From NCBI GenBank assembly GCA_038373865.1, contig JAXGGA010005178.1, positions 1 through 64,000 of the forward strand: a stretch of 64,000 bases of DNA. Direction: 5' to 3'. The position numbers were made by a program, and so were the translations under genes. The notes under the pieces were generated by a model. That model saw only the letters and a program-made list of their open reading frames with translations. It ran no database searches and was not told where the DNA came from. Below, piece after piece: positions 11,066 to 23,702 of the stretch; positions within the stretch are counted from its first letter, which is position 1, and the number at the start of each line of letters is the position of its first letter. Origin of the DNA: Uloborus plumipes (Eukaryota; Arthropoda; Arachnida; Araneae; Uloboridae).

Positions 11066-12779
11066 ATTACCACTGGGATTAGTGGTAGAAGAAAAAATAT
11101 AAGGGCATGTATTAACAGAATAAAAAATAAGGAGTTCGTAAGGAGATCATGAGAAAATTCAGGAGTTTTAAGGGCCCTTTTTTTCTTTCATTGAAAAACA
11201 GAAATTTGTAAGGAGCATACAAACCCTGAGCATAGATAAAATGCAGAATAAGACTGATTACAATGCAGGAATATCCTAAAAATCACTATTTGTAAACTGC
11301 TGGCCCCAAAGTACAGAAATAACATTAAAGTTCATATTACAATGCAAAATAATCCACAAACTACATTAAAACGTTCAATGCTGACCTCATGACAATGATA
11401 ACCACCATCGGGCTGAAAAAAATTTTGTTTCCTAACTTACCAATTCCACTCCATTTTTAATGCAGATAAAGGGAAAAAAATTTAAAAATTGTTTTTTGAA
11501 TGTTCAATTTTGAAAATTTAAAATTCTCCCCCAAGAGGACAGCCGTCCGCTACATGAACCTGTTGCCCTCCTTCCAAGAGTTGATGCGCTCCCAATGTGT
11601 TAAAAAAATTAAAATCTCCACTAGAGACTAAAAATGTCCAGCCACATAAATGCATCAAGCAAAATTAGACCTATTGCACAACGAGAATGAAAGGCACAAA
11701 TCTTGTTTTTTTAGTCTATGATAACTTAATGCTAATCCACTTTTAGTGCCCCTTTCATTCTCGTGTGTGCTATGGGAAGTGTCATCGTGATCTTACTACT
11801 GAAATATAAGGAACATATGAGGCAGTAAGATGCAAAGGGATGTAAGTGGGTCATTCCATGTCCAAGTGTCTCAAATTTTGAGATGGTCCCCCACTCGACC
11901 CTCTCCAATTTTGACGATTTTTTTTTTAATGTACATTAAGGACTTGCATGGAAGCCATACCAAATTATAGCTCCATAAGCCCTATGGTTCAGTCAATATA
12001 GTTGCTTTGTATTGTTAAGGTCTCTTTTTTCGTGTTGTGACCGAAATGGCTAAGTCGTCAAGTTTGTGCTTTCATTGCTCGCGATCTAAAATAAGTATCA
12101 AGCTCAAATTTAGTGATCTTGATCGCTATTTATTGCAGAACAGCCTACTTGTATAACAAAAGCTCAATGCATAGTAGATTTTTTACAATTTGCTGCCAAA
12201 GTTGGCTAAAAATAGCATTTTGGCAAATTTCGACCATACGTCATCAGCTTGTATCTGCCGAGAGAATAACTTGCTGATGCTAATTCTTTAAATGTTTGTA
12301 GCCTACTACTATGTACGGGGCCGTGGTAGTCATAGTTATGGCACTACGGACTTTTCCCCACTTAGCCTTTACAACACTGGTTAAACGCAAACGGTTAAAA
12401 TTTCTTTGTGCGTAAACTATTTTTCTATTGAAAAATCAACTTTAAAAAAGCACAACTTTTTCTTAGAAATTTTTGCTATATTAATGCATGAGTACATTTG
12501 TTAAAAAACGTCGAGAAATTACTGAGACATGAGGATATAAATAAAAGCGTGAGCCTCATTCGATGAACATAAAAGAAATGAAATGCCTCGACCCGTGTGG
12601 CAGAATTTTTTTCTGCTTTCTGCGACAAATTTTCGGGAACCAAATTCTTTCTGCAATACTGGTATATTTTTCAACAATAAATACATATGCAATTGTCTAA
12701 AACAAGGTGTTTATGTTTATAAAAATTGATAACATCAATACTATAGCTTCATACTTTTTAAAACTAACTCACAGTTAGA
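11066..12779. other. Non-coding stretch with a short fold-back and an orphan transposon end
   Basis: At 11672-11773 an imperfect inverted repeat pairs ACGAGAATGAAAGGCAC with GTGCCCCTTTCATTCTCGT. At 11848-11860 GGGTCATTCCATG matches the terminus of the complete transposon at 3371, but no partner end is found nearby, so it may be a truncated relative. A GC-richer patch near 11530-11600 was examined and gave no recognisable protein. Confidence 0.5.
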
Positions 12780-13450
12780 CAGGTGTGATTGTGAGTTCAT
12801 AAAAAATACCTGAAAGTTTTTAAGGAAAAGTGGGGGGGGGGGGTGTTTTTTTTAAATCAAGGCCCCTATTACTTAATCACACTTAATTTTATAATTATAC
12901 ATATATAATAATTTCCTTTCATAAACTAACACATTTCATATATTCAAAGTTTTTAGGCAAAGTATTGTACATGCATTTAATTAAATTGTAAATGAGTAAT
13001 AAAGTTACTTATGAGCTGGTGATGAGCAATTATCTCCAAAAAATATTTTAAGGAGAAAGCAAAAGTCTAACAGAATTACTGTTTGTTGTGTGAAAGCATT
13101 CATAAAGTAATGAAAGTTGCATTTGTTACATTTTGTTGCATTTCATTTATATGTCTCCCAACTAAGGGTAATAAGCATCAAAAGTTCAAAAAGTGAGAAA
13201 AATTTGGTTCTCATATCGGATGCAAATAAAATAATTTACCAAGGTAAAAAAACAATAAGAATTTTCATCTTAACATTTCTATTTGACGAATATTATAAAT
13301 AATTATGGGTATAATCATCGAAAATTCGAAAAAGGAAATAAAATCCGGAGATGGGAAAATAAAAGCATAATTAAAAATATTTTATTTCCGGTATTTTCGA
13401 CCATGAAAATACCGGAAATCCGGTAAAATACCGGAACACAATCCACCCCT
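12780..13450. mobile_element. Non-autonomous hAT-like element, copy 2 of the 8.65-kb family
   Basis: It begins CAGGTGTGATTGTGAGTTCAT and ends ACACAATCCACCCCT. It shares long stretches with the 8652-9984 copy (CAAGGCCCCTATTACTTAA, ATAATTATACATATATAA, TGAGTAATAAAGTTACTT) but is half as long. No matching 8-bp flanks were found, so an end may be eroded. The right end lies only 74 bp from the Pumilio exon. Confidence 0.65.
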
Positions 13451-13523
13451 CAAAATTTCCGAAATCGACACGCCCCTTTCGAAACGGCCGAGCATAAATG
13501 AGTGAAATGAGCGAGGGGCTCAC

Positions 13524-13734
13524 CTCGAGGCAGGAGTCGTCGCCCAGGGCCCAGCGGTGGTGGGGGTGGGGCTTGGGGGGCCCGTAGCTCTGGTGGCAGA
13601 AGTCGGGGTCCGTCTGGGGCCTCTGGAAGAAGTAGCCCACCATGGCGTCGTCCTGGGAGCGGCGGGGGGCCCCCTCCGGGTGCCCGTTGCTAAGCACCTC
13701 GTGGCCACGCTCCGACCACACCACCTCATTCATG
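13524..13734 (-). CDS. pum: Pumilio-family RNA-binding protein, one N-terminal coding exon
   Basis: Pumilio proteins bind UGUA-containing mRNAs and repress their translation or stability in the cytoplasm. This 211-nt exon belongs to the regulatory N-terminal part, not to the RNA-binding repeats. It encodes RRSQDDAMVGYFFQR and then HHRWALGDD; vertebrate PUM1/PUM2 have RSQDDAMVDYFFQR and HRWPTGD in the same order. On the minus strand it is preceded by the acceptor CTCTTGCAG and followed by GAG|GTGAGC, an excellent donor. It contains an in-frame ATG as its second to fourth bases, so it could hold the start codon, or the frame may enter from an upstream exon (the exon begins at the third base of a codon). 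It is much more GC-rich than its surroundings. No further exon was identified, so neighbouring introns are long or lie outside the window. Confidence 0.82.
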
Positions 13735-13824
13735 CTGCAAGAGTCAGAGCACATGAATATCACGTTAGATAGCTTCAAATTATAAGTTTGCAAATATCCT
13801 TCAGTAGTATGTTAACTTTCACAC

Positions 13825-14245
13825 TAGAGATGAGCCGGGCTCGGCCCGAGCCCGAGTCGGACTCGGGCCCTTTAACTTCAAGCAACTTTCGGGCTCGGGC
13901 TCGATCTCATATTAACATCGTCAGTTTTTATACAAATACAATGCTCACGGAATAAAATATTGGGGTACTTAAAGAGCGTGAGAACAGTTTTTCTTAATGG
14001 CAGCAATAGCAATAATAATAATTCAAAAAGATAGCACCCACTTATAATATATTTGCGATTGCTATTACGATATACCATATGGCAGTGCATCCCAAGTGGA
14101 AATTAAAAATATACATTGGTGTTTGATACACTCGGGCTCGGGCCGGGTCGGGCTCAAAACAAGACAATATCACTCGGGCTCGGATTAAAAATTCTCGGGC
14201 TTGGGCGGGCTCAGGCCTTCAAAAGTGAGCCCGAACTCATCTCTA
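13825..14245. mobile_element. hAT MITE rich in CGGGCTCGG motifs, perfect 8-bp TSD
   Basis: 421 bp starting TAGAGATGAG and ending CTCATCTCTA. TTTCACAC flanks both sides (13817-13824 and 14246-14253), a perfect 8-bp duplication. Subterminal regions are packed with CGGGCTCGG and its complement. It is non-coding and sits in the Pumilio intron just upstream of the exon. Confidence 0.92.
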
Positions 14246-14269
14246 TTTCACACGTAATGTATTTTTCAG

Positions 14270-14911
14270 GGATGAAAACAGTTCCAAGTCAAAAAAAGAG
14301 GAAAAATTGTGCGGCTTAAAATTCGGATAGATCCCCCCCGCCATTCCCCTAATATTCTGCGAAATTAGACATGCAGGATTTCCTCTTAATTTGTGCCCTG
14401 AAATATAAATTAAATATATTTAAAAGCTCTTAATTACTCATTCACTATTTATTTTTAAGTCATTTGCAGTTTTATATGAATTAGACACGTGTATCTCAAG
14501 AAATAAATTCTCTAATTAATAGTGCATGGTCTTTAGTTAGTTTGATAATTTTAAAGATCAAAATAATTTTCTTAATTTTTTGACAAAGATCTTGAATATT
14601 TCAACTGTACTTTCTTAATTTCTACCTACTACAATGGAAACTTATGTTTTTTGGCAGCATGCCAAAATGGAGTACATAGTTTGCCGATAATTGCAGATCA
14701 TCCTTGAGATTTCAATCCTGCTGCATCCTAAAAACATTTCCATTACTTTGGAAGTTGGATATAATTTCATCCTCTACTACTTAAAATCAACTTATTTTAA
14801 GCTTCATTTTAATAATGGATAAAAACTTGATGCACCATTATTTTTTTGATCGCGGAAAGAAAGAAAAAATACAAAAAACGGAAGATCGCGGATCCGCGGA
14901 AGATTTTCATC
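14270..14911. mobile_element. Possible diverged hAT-like MITE
   Basis: The left end CAGGGATGAAAA and right end TTTTCATCCC are complementary. Near the right end is a GATCGCGGATCCGCGGAAG motif. No clean 8-bp flanks were found, so the assignment is tentative. No protein is seen. Confidence 0.4.
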
Positions 14912-15146
14912 CCAGATTTTTAGATATAAACTATCAGTACCTGCACGGCGATGCCTGTGCAAAAAATGTAAAGGAAGTCAACTGAATAAATTTAAATTTA
15001 CTCCAACCCTCCTGAAGTAAAATTATTATATTCTTTCATTCAAATGTGCTACACGACCTTTTAAATTCCACTAAAAGTCATGTTGAAGTTTAAATCACAA
15101 TGCGCAAAATAAATCAAAAAAACATTAAGTTAAGTAAGTAAGAGGA

Positions 15147-15272
15147 GATTTAGTCAATTTTCAAGGCTTAACTCTATAAGCAAATTCAAACCACTGAAAA
15201 AAGAACAGTTTGGAAAATGGACCTAGTGTTTCAGTTTTGCATATAGAGTTAAGCCTTGGAAATTGACTAAAT
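15147..15272. repeat. Short fold-back, ~31-bp arms
   Basis: The arm at 15147-15178, containing CAAGGCTTAACTCTATA, is complementary to 15242-15272 with one or two mismatches and a loop of about 63 bp. No protein is seen. Between here and 16027 the sequence is unremarkable apart from an AAACGTACATACAAACAAAG stretch near 15560. Confidence 0.75.
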
Positions 15273-16027
15273 TTGATTAATTAATATCTCCTGTTCTAAT
15301 TATTGGATAGAAACGTACTAAAACTTTTCTTTTTCAGAAAAAAAACCCTTTTTCCAGCCATATATAATGTTTTCGGGTGGGGAAAGGTTTTCCCCCCTCA
15401 ATTATGGCGGATACACCAAAAATGAGACTAATTAATTTTAAAAAATCTTATTCAAAATTTAGAATTTGGCCTTCGAAGTGCATTTCACGGGGATGCGTTC
15501 GAATTTTTGTGCTAGGTTTCAGGTCAGTAGGTGCTGTGGGGGCTTCTGGTCATCAGTTACAAACGTACATACAAACAAAGAAACAGAGCCTATCATCTTT
15601 ATTTATATAGCTGACAATTTTAATGCCATTTCACAGTTTGTAGTGTTCAATGAGAGGATTATTTTAGTTTTAAAGAATTTTTTCTTCTTTTCGTGTGTGC
15701 GTGTGACGAACTTATTTATTTTTTATGACTTTTTTACGTTTCAATGGAACTTTTGACATAACTGTAGTGCCAAGAGTTTCGAAAGCTCTAAACGGCCACC
15801 TCAATTTTGCCCTTGAAATTTAATATAATTCACCGATTTAACAGTAATTTCAATGTAAAATTGGTCGCCAAATTTAAATTTATTAACATAGGGAACCGAT
15901 TGTGTCAGGTAGCTCAGCCACAACCATTCTTCCATGATTTTAATATGAACATTAAAAGGCAGAAAATATAATGTCTTTCGCAACATCTCTTTGAAGTGAT
16001 CATAATCTAACCGATCCCACCCCCCAC

Positions 16028-19000
16028 CTCCTCCAAACCCATTCATTTCTTAAAATAACAATACCTCATAATACCCCCAAACCTCTCCCCAACCTCCTCT
16101 ACCATCCACTCCACCACCAAAAACCCCCACCACTAACCAAATCCAAAACTTACCCCCTCCAAAATCTTCCTACCCCATCCACCCAAACCCAACCCACCCC
16201 CCATCCTACCCCAACAACACACAAACTAACCCATCTCACCCCCCCAAAAACCCAACCCAACCCTACATAAACCTAAACCCACCCAACTCCCCACCACCCC
16301 CCTCCCTCCCTAACCTACCTACCCTTCTCACAACAACAACCCAGAGTGTTCTCTGCGAACCAAGATAATGTTCACTACAAAATACTCCACACTACTCACC
16401 TACCATAAATCCACAACACACACACGCTCACACTCTCACATGTCAAATATCTCATCACTTCTCACCTTCAAAAATTTTTTCTCGCTCTCTTCTCTCTCCT
16501 CTCTTCCTTCTCACTCCCCCTTAGAATGTCTGTTCCAAAAAATAAAGTGCGGCGCAACACACACACACTCCACTCTGCACACTCTCTTCTCACACTCCCC
16601 CTTGCTCTCTCATAGTATCTCCACATCTCCCCTCAATTCCTTTTATCATACCCCCATAACACCCAACCACACCTTTAACCACATCCCACCAATATCTCAT
16701 CATTTATGAGATGCCTAGGATATAGTAAGTTGACCCATACACAATTAAATCAAAAAAAAAAAAAAAAAAAAAAAAAATATCTATTCCCACCCCCCTCATC
16801 CTTTCCCAATTCAAAAATAACAAACCTAAAAAATGAAAGATCCCATTTAAATTAAACCAAAAACCCCTTCTCATTTATACCACACCCATAACCCTCCACA
16901 GAAAATTCCACCGAGAACTACACTTCGACACACACTTCCCTAATGACCACTCTCATGTCCACCTAACTGTACTAGAGATATACCACATCACACACCCCAA
17001 ATAGCACTCTTTACACACTCAAACATAACTCAGACACCCTCTACCATATATATACCCAAAACACTCCTATAATCTAGCACAACAACCCTAAAACCATAAA
17101 AAATCATAACACCACACTCTAGTCATCTAGAGATAGAGAACCCTCTATATAGAGTAGAGACACTCTGAACTATACTATACAACCCGCTCAATACACACTT
17201 CCGTCGTCATGTACTCACCCACCACACCCACCCCCCCACCCCCACACACACCCCACACCCAGAGTCTCAACCAATATTCTATGCTATACATATCTCCCCA
17301 CCCCAGTTATCCCACTATATTGACATAACTTCTGTGTCATCATCCGAGACATATATACTCTATTGACCACTCTCTCACTCCTCACTCAACACACCACACT
17401 AGAGACAGATAGACTCTATCCTCACTCCCAATACTATCAGAGATCTCATCCACTACTAAATAGTGATTAGTAAATTATAGTATATCTCACCTCCAGTAAT
17501 CATATCTCACTACCCCTTTTCCACCAGTCTCCCCTAATCTATCTATTGTGTGTCCCTCTCCACAACCCTCATACTCTCTCTCCTTCTACTTCACAATAAC
17601 AGAGGACAACACTCACTTCTATCATATCAACTCCACTCAAACCCATACTAAATCACACCCCCACGAATACCTGATTAGTCTAACACACAATCTCTTCCCA
17701 TCATCCACACTCGATATGTCTTACTCTTCTATACTAAATACATACTCCACTCACACAGATATACACCACATCAACACATATTTCTACATCTGTACACCTC
17801 TCACATCGAACCAGACCCTACAACCACATACCACTCTTCAACACACTTGCTCCAAGTGCAGTCATCAAAGTCATAAGACTTTGAAAGTCGCTATCTACGT
17901 TCATCTTAACCAGTCAACACTCTCATCCTGACTAATGAAACCATATATACACACTCCCAACCACACTCAACATTACTATTAAATATTCTATCACCCTCTA
18001 TCTATCACACCCCTAATACAAACCCACTCCCAACATCATCATACCCACCGCACTACCACTCTATCTCACTCTCGACTCACTGCATATGTGTCACACCATC
18101 CCACATCGTAGAAAGTATAACCATTATCATGTACAGTACTCTCACATCACTGAACAAGTCAGCTATCTTCCCACCTCTCATAGATAAATCACAATCCACC
18201 ACAGTACAACGTAGTATCACATGTGTCCACAGATATCCAGTGTACCCACACCTACACACCTGTCTCAAAGATAGACACACACACCATCTCTACCGTGTGT
18301 CGTGTTGTGTCCATATATATAATACACACAACAATAACTATAGAACCACACCACCAGACTCCTACCTCCTAGACAAGTGAAATATCTCTAGTTCACTTGT
18401 GTAATGTGACAGCTTATCTTCTATGCAGTATATATATCCTCCTCAACCATCCACTCACTCCACTCACCTCCCAATATACACCAATACTCCCCACTGACAT
18501 ACTTTAATCAGAGACATCACCTATATCCAACCACACTACTAAAGACCCACCAATCTAATAGACCACTCTGATCTCCACATTACATACTCGATCTATCTAC
18601 ATACCCCTATCAACAGACATCGACCTGATGACCACATGTCTTAGCTCAGCTATCACTCTCGTGTCTTCAGTCGTGTCGTATCACTACTGCTCAACATCGT
18701 GGTGTGAATACAATACTCCTGCGTGTATCGGTAGACTTCCACAGTCCAAAGCACACTACCCCCACTATACATCCTACAACACACATGTCATAGTGTACTA
18801 CTTACCTCCACAAGTCTCTCCGTTGTAAACCCACTACCATATGAATCAAACTCAAATTTGTGCAGATAAAGATCCCACTAGATAGTAAGATCTATATAGT
18901 CACTCTATCTCAACAAGTCCTCATAGTGTAATAGAGTGCCATAGTGCAGATCCACATGTGTCATCAAGTGTGCATAACTCTACCTGCCATACTCCTACTC

Positions 19001-21930
19001 GTCGTCCTCTATCACGTCTTTCATAACTCTTTGTGTGTGATCTCTCTCTTGATATTACTCTTATTTCAGAGAGTGCTAGATCACACACTATCAAGTTCCC
19101 CTACAACATGACACTAATAATCTCACACTGTTTGTTGTGTCTATCACAATACTCGTCTCACATCAGTATACCTCACTTGACGTCTCTCCACCCGCTCCTA
19201 TGACAATGAATATTCCACTAAAGGTGTTGTGAGTAGCTAGTACACCTGATCTAGATAAAGGATTATCCTCAATCACAATGCAAATAGAGTGTGTACATGT
19301 TCAGTAATTGATATCTCTTCAGTGGTCTCACTGCGTGCTCAGTCACCATAACACGACAGAGTGACCACTTCTACTCCATTCATCAGTGTGACACACACCT
19401 AAGTGAGTCTTACATAATAGTCTCACTCACACATATCTTCCAATGAAAGATTCCCTAACTAGAACAGAAACTGACTCTCACTCTATAGAGCTTATACTCA
19501 CTGACGTCTCTATAGAGAGGCAAGAATTGCCTTTGCCATGATCAACTGCCACCCAACAAACTCTCTCTAGTTGATCTAAAGTAATCTCTCCACAGGTCTG
19601 TCATTGACTCACTCTGATAAGACTGTCAGTAGTCTCTTCGTCGCCCCCCACTATTTATCTTTGAACAGAGTCACACCTCTCACACCCACCCAAGTGTCGG
19701 GCCTAGACGCACAACCAGTCCCCACCAACACTGAACTGGTGCACAGTGACCTGCTCTAAACTCCATTCACACACGCATCTCTCCCTGATCCGTCTCGCGA
19801 TGGCCTTCTCTGTTGCCCAGACACACTGGTGTCCATAGTTGCAAATCAATCAGATACCGCGTGATGTCACCATTGTTGTGTAGACAAATGACTTGCTCAT
19901 TCATGACTACGTGTATTGTGTCGCTATCTCTGCCGTCCACGCGCGACAATCGATAATATTGTTCACTACACCACCATCATACTACTCGCCACTCTCATAG
20001 TTGTATAACTACCATCTGTGCTCCCACACGCATCATATATGCACTACCGCACGCGCATCGTAGACAGTGGTGGTCCATCACACCACACACGCTCCCAGCT
20101 GGTGTAGACACCATGTGAGTAGACTACTGACCGACGATTGTCAGCGCATCTTACATCGTACTGGACCGCACAGCGCTCGCGCCACACTTCCGAAGAAGTC
20201 TGACTGTGTGCGAACTTGACTCTCAAGAACTGTGTACGTGTGCGCAGCCACCGTGTAATGCTCTGAAGATAGAGATATGTGGTTATAATGTCGAACTGAC
20301 TTCGCTCTTTGACGAATATATTCATAAGCTAATCTCGCGGCCTAAAGTCGACGCAGGATGCTTGTGTTCACACTACGCATCCTGCACAATCGTGGCTAGT
20401 CTCGCAACACAGATATCAGATCTATACACTCTGTGCTGGCGTGTTCGTTCGGAGTGCCGAGGAGCTAGACACATATGCTACAGACGAGCACTCCCATAGA
20501 GAGCTCGTACTCGTAGACTTTCTACAAATAGTAATTGATATAATGTAGAGGGAGTAGCTCGCATATCACAGGCTCTACCCCTCTCAAAGTCGTTAGTTTC
20601 TCTCACACTCATCTTCTCTGCCAGTCACGCGCGCACACCTCACTGATCCTGTGCACTCCGATGCTAGCACACCAAGAGAACTATGCGCGCCTATCGAAGC
20701 TTCCGTGTGCTGTGTGACGACCTCCGAGAGTGTTAGTATGAAAGTGCACTATTTTGATGCTCATAGTATGTGGTCTGTCCAGAACTGGACGGGTCCGACT
20801 AGCCGATAGAAGTCACCTGGAAGACTGTCCCACGACTCCCGATAGAGAGAGTGTGTGGAGACACCAGTGGTGGAGAAGAGTGATGTACTGTGTACCGAAA
20901 ATCGAGTCAGAGGATTGCACATGTGTTCTCACCCCTCATCTTTATGTACTTACCACAGTGAATGTTGTAGTCGCTCGCTGTGCATTCGCACAATCACCTT
21001 CAAGTCTGCACGCTAATATTGTACGTTTGCGATCTCTAATATGCCACTCGTAGTGGGCGCACGCGCGCGCTGTGGCGTGTGAGTAGATGTTGAATAGGTG
21101 TCGTAAAGTCTATCAGATGTGTGTGAATCTAGTGGGTCAGCACACTATAGCGTCCTTTTGCGTGAGTTCTTGCGCGCGTGTTGAGGAGTAGACAAATGTA
21201 GTGTGTGTAGTGAAGAACTACATAATCTCCGCTCATCGCGCCTGTGGATCCGCGACCTACACTCTCTCTATAATAAAGCACACTGGAGCATATCCACTCG
21301 CTGGTCCGTTCTGAATCTCAAGTTCTAAGGCGTCATACGTTGCTGCATTCGTACGCGGTGAAATTCACTAGAATTAGAGAGGGGATATAGTGCCGTGAGG
21401 GTTGAAATGTGAGTGAGAGCAGTGAGTGTTGAGATACGTGACTTCATAATGGTGTAAGAGTAGAGTTACTCTCCTGTGCTGTCTCAATGGTGTAGATCAG
21501 CAGCTAGTTCAGTATGTGTGTGGCAATGCGCGCGAGTAGCGACGACGCCCCTATTATATACACATCTCTGCGCGCGCGCTGACATTTCTCATACTGGGCT
21601 GCAGGGGAGGTACTTGAGTCTCATTCACTCTCTAGAATGATGAGCAAACTAGAGATGAGAACGGCCGTACGGAATTAATAGCTAATCCTTTGTGTACCTC
21701 TCTAAGATGAGTCTCTGTGCATGTTGTTGTGCACAAGATAGAACTCTCTCTCAGAATATGTGCACGAGTGTGCACAGTGATCTCGCCACTCGGTAGCTGT
21801 CACGACACTGTGCCACATCCGCACCCTCGCCCAATAGTTGCTCGTATAAGAATATCAGTGCAGAGATCAGAGAGAGTTGTGTCAGAGTGAGTTTGAGAAC
21901 ATCTAGATGAAAGGATCAGTGAGGCCATGA
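16028..21930. other. Block of anomalous composition, possible assembly artefact
   Basis: About 5.9 kb differs from both flanks. From roughly 16042 to 16343 there is almost no G at all, only A, C and T. G then rises steadily: CA/CT-rich to about 18 kb, mixed to about 20 kb, and rich in GAGAG, GTGTG and GCGCGC from about 21 to 21.9 kb. Runs of four or more A or T, which are everywhere in the flanks, become rare. No repeat unit, inverted repeat or recognisable protein is seen. One run of about 26 A lies near 16752. Open frames here are accidental, because composition drives stop-codon density. It could be low-quality read sequence built into the assembly; a real but very odd sequence is not excluded. 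Confidence 0.75.
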
Positions 21931-22649
21931 TTATAAAACAATTTAAAATTTCAAAAGAAAAGAATATCAATGTTGCCATACTATTTATATGTTTTCCAAT
22001 TTATTTCGCAAAATGTGCCAAATAAGAAATTTTTAGATGGGGGGACACAGCGACCTTCCATTGGAACGCCTTTGGTTGTCCTTAAATGACGTCACACTTT
22101 TCGGAAAAAATTTAACACCCCTCCTTTTGTGTCACATTTCACCTCACCCCCTCCCTACCACTTCTCAGAAACTTAAAATTTCATAGACCTCCCCCCCCCC
22201 CCCCCAAGGGTTGCGTCATTAATGGCCGATCTAAAAACGAGTTTCACAATGAAGTAGCCCAGTAAACAGTACCATTTGAGAGAGACGAGACCCTCCCACC
22301 GGGGGGGGTCTGCTTCAACTTATTTCATCATATCGATACTCAATAATTTTCATTGAGCAAGTATTTTTTCACACATTCAATTTTAAAAACAAAACCTAAC
22401 TTTTCATTAAAAAGAAATCTAGCTCCCTAACGTTTCCACAGAATCGAGAGAACGCTGCTTTATCAACAGAACAGTTTTACAATCTGCGGCACAAAATGAG
22501 TTGAAGGAGATCGAAAAGCATATTTCAATTTTGGAAAGTCGAATCCAAATCTAACTTTTTTATACTCAAATCGAAATATTCTAAAATTAAACGGTCGAAT
22601 TTGGCCTCATTTTTTTTTCTTTTCCTTCAAAGAGTTGAAAATTTCTCAA
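21931..22649. other. AT-rich stretch with poly-C run, no gene
   Basis: Composition returns abruptly to that of the rest of the window. It includes a C run near 22190-22205 and TGACGTCACA near 22087. No coding sequence or complete mobile element was recognised. Confidence 0.5.
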
Positions 22650-23702
22650 TCTACTTATATTAAAAACTGAGTATCTTTCTAACTATCTTTCTAACTATCT
22701 TTCTAACTATCTTTCTTTCTAACTATCTTTCTTTCTAACTATCTTTCTATGTCACGCTTCTTTCTCCTGAACGCCAATGAACTGAAAGTCGAGCCAGGTA
22801 CCGATAGATAGGTAATTTTTCAAGCTTCATTAGTTTCAATCTATATAATTATACGATTTTAATTAGCGAAGATATCAATTAATAAGTAGTCAAGTTTAAA
22901 GCGATTAAGCCTAATAAATGATTAAATATGAAATCCATTCTTGCATTGCAAAACGTGGTTGCCATGCCATGAAACAATAATAAAAATGAAAATGAGAATT
23001 TTGAATGAAGGCTTAACTAAATCAAACACGAAACTCATAAGCGGGCGACTTACATAGTATTTTTTATCGCTAGCTACTTGTAATATTTTGAAACATTCAT
23101 TTGTTGAAGAGCCATCTACTTATATTAAAAACTGAGTATCAATGTCTGCTTTTTCTCCTTTGAGCGAGCTGAACCAAGGGCGGATCCAGCTTCTGGTTAA
23201 GGAGGGGGTCATTTTCGGAAAGGGGGGGTCAAAGTGCAATTTTTGTGCAAAAATGGGGTGGTTTGGCAGTTTTTTCGTAAAATAAGTCCCAAAAATGCAA
23301 TTTTTTGCTATATTTGGTCGGTTAAGGGGGGGGGGGTCATGATCCCCATGACCCCACTCTGGATCCGCGCCTGAGCTGAACTTACTGAAACTTTCCTCAC
23401 CATCTTGAAGGCGCGAAGCATCTCAATAATTCGAATGATTTTTTTTATACAGGAAAAAAGTAAAGGCGTGAAGCGCCTGTTAGCGAGCCGCCTTGGCGGG
23501 GAGTAGTTTCTTGACATTTTCCTCACTACTTTCAGGGCACGAAGTGCCCGTGCAACGCCGGGCCACGTTCGTGGTACGTCTTGAAATCGAATGAACATTA
23601 AATTATATCAAATAAAACTTCAGAATGAGGTAAAAGTTAGAGAGGGGGGACGTTATGCATCAACATGCCGCAGAAAGCTAATCTAGCTGCCCTGGCAGCT
23701 AG
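22650..23702 (+). mobile_element. Helitron-like element, array unit 1 (with internal second 5' end)
   Basis: It begins TCTACTTATATTAAAAACTG and ends CTGCCCTGGCAGCTAG. Helitrons characteristically begin TC and end in CTRR after a short hairpin. The base left of the array is A and the base right of the array is T, matching A^T insertion. A second copy of the 5' end lies inside at 23115. Near 23535 is GCCCGTGCAACGCCGGGCC, a hairpin typical of a Helitron 3' region. No Rep/helicase is present. A microsatellite of ACTATCTTTCTA units lies at about 22675-22748. Confidence 0.8.
23175..23373. mobile_element. hAT MITE nested in Helitron unit 1, perfect 8-bp TSD
   Basis: 199 bp with ends CAAGGGCGGATCCAG and CTGGATCCGCGCCTG, flanked on both sides by AGCTGAAC. 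The sister Helitron unit at 25200-25240 has the uninterrupted site (GAGCGAGCTG then TACTTACTGAAAC), which confirms the insertion. It contains a G run at about 23326-23337. Confidence 0.93.

Noticed and set aside
13520..13772. Other open frames over the Pumilio exon
   Set aside because: They are GC-driven shadows; only the frame with RRSQDDAMVGYFFQR matches a known protein.
15330..15612. Possible 3' tail of an RTE-type retrotransposon
   Set aside because: Only the ATACAAACAAAG...TTATTTATATAG style is suggestive. No reverse transcriptase or terminal repeat supports it.
16368..21053. Several open frames of 60-127 codons
   Set aside because: All lie in the block of abnormal composition, where stop codons are rare by composition. 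None resembles a protein family, and Ser/Thr/His-rich translations follow from CA/CT-rich sequence.
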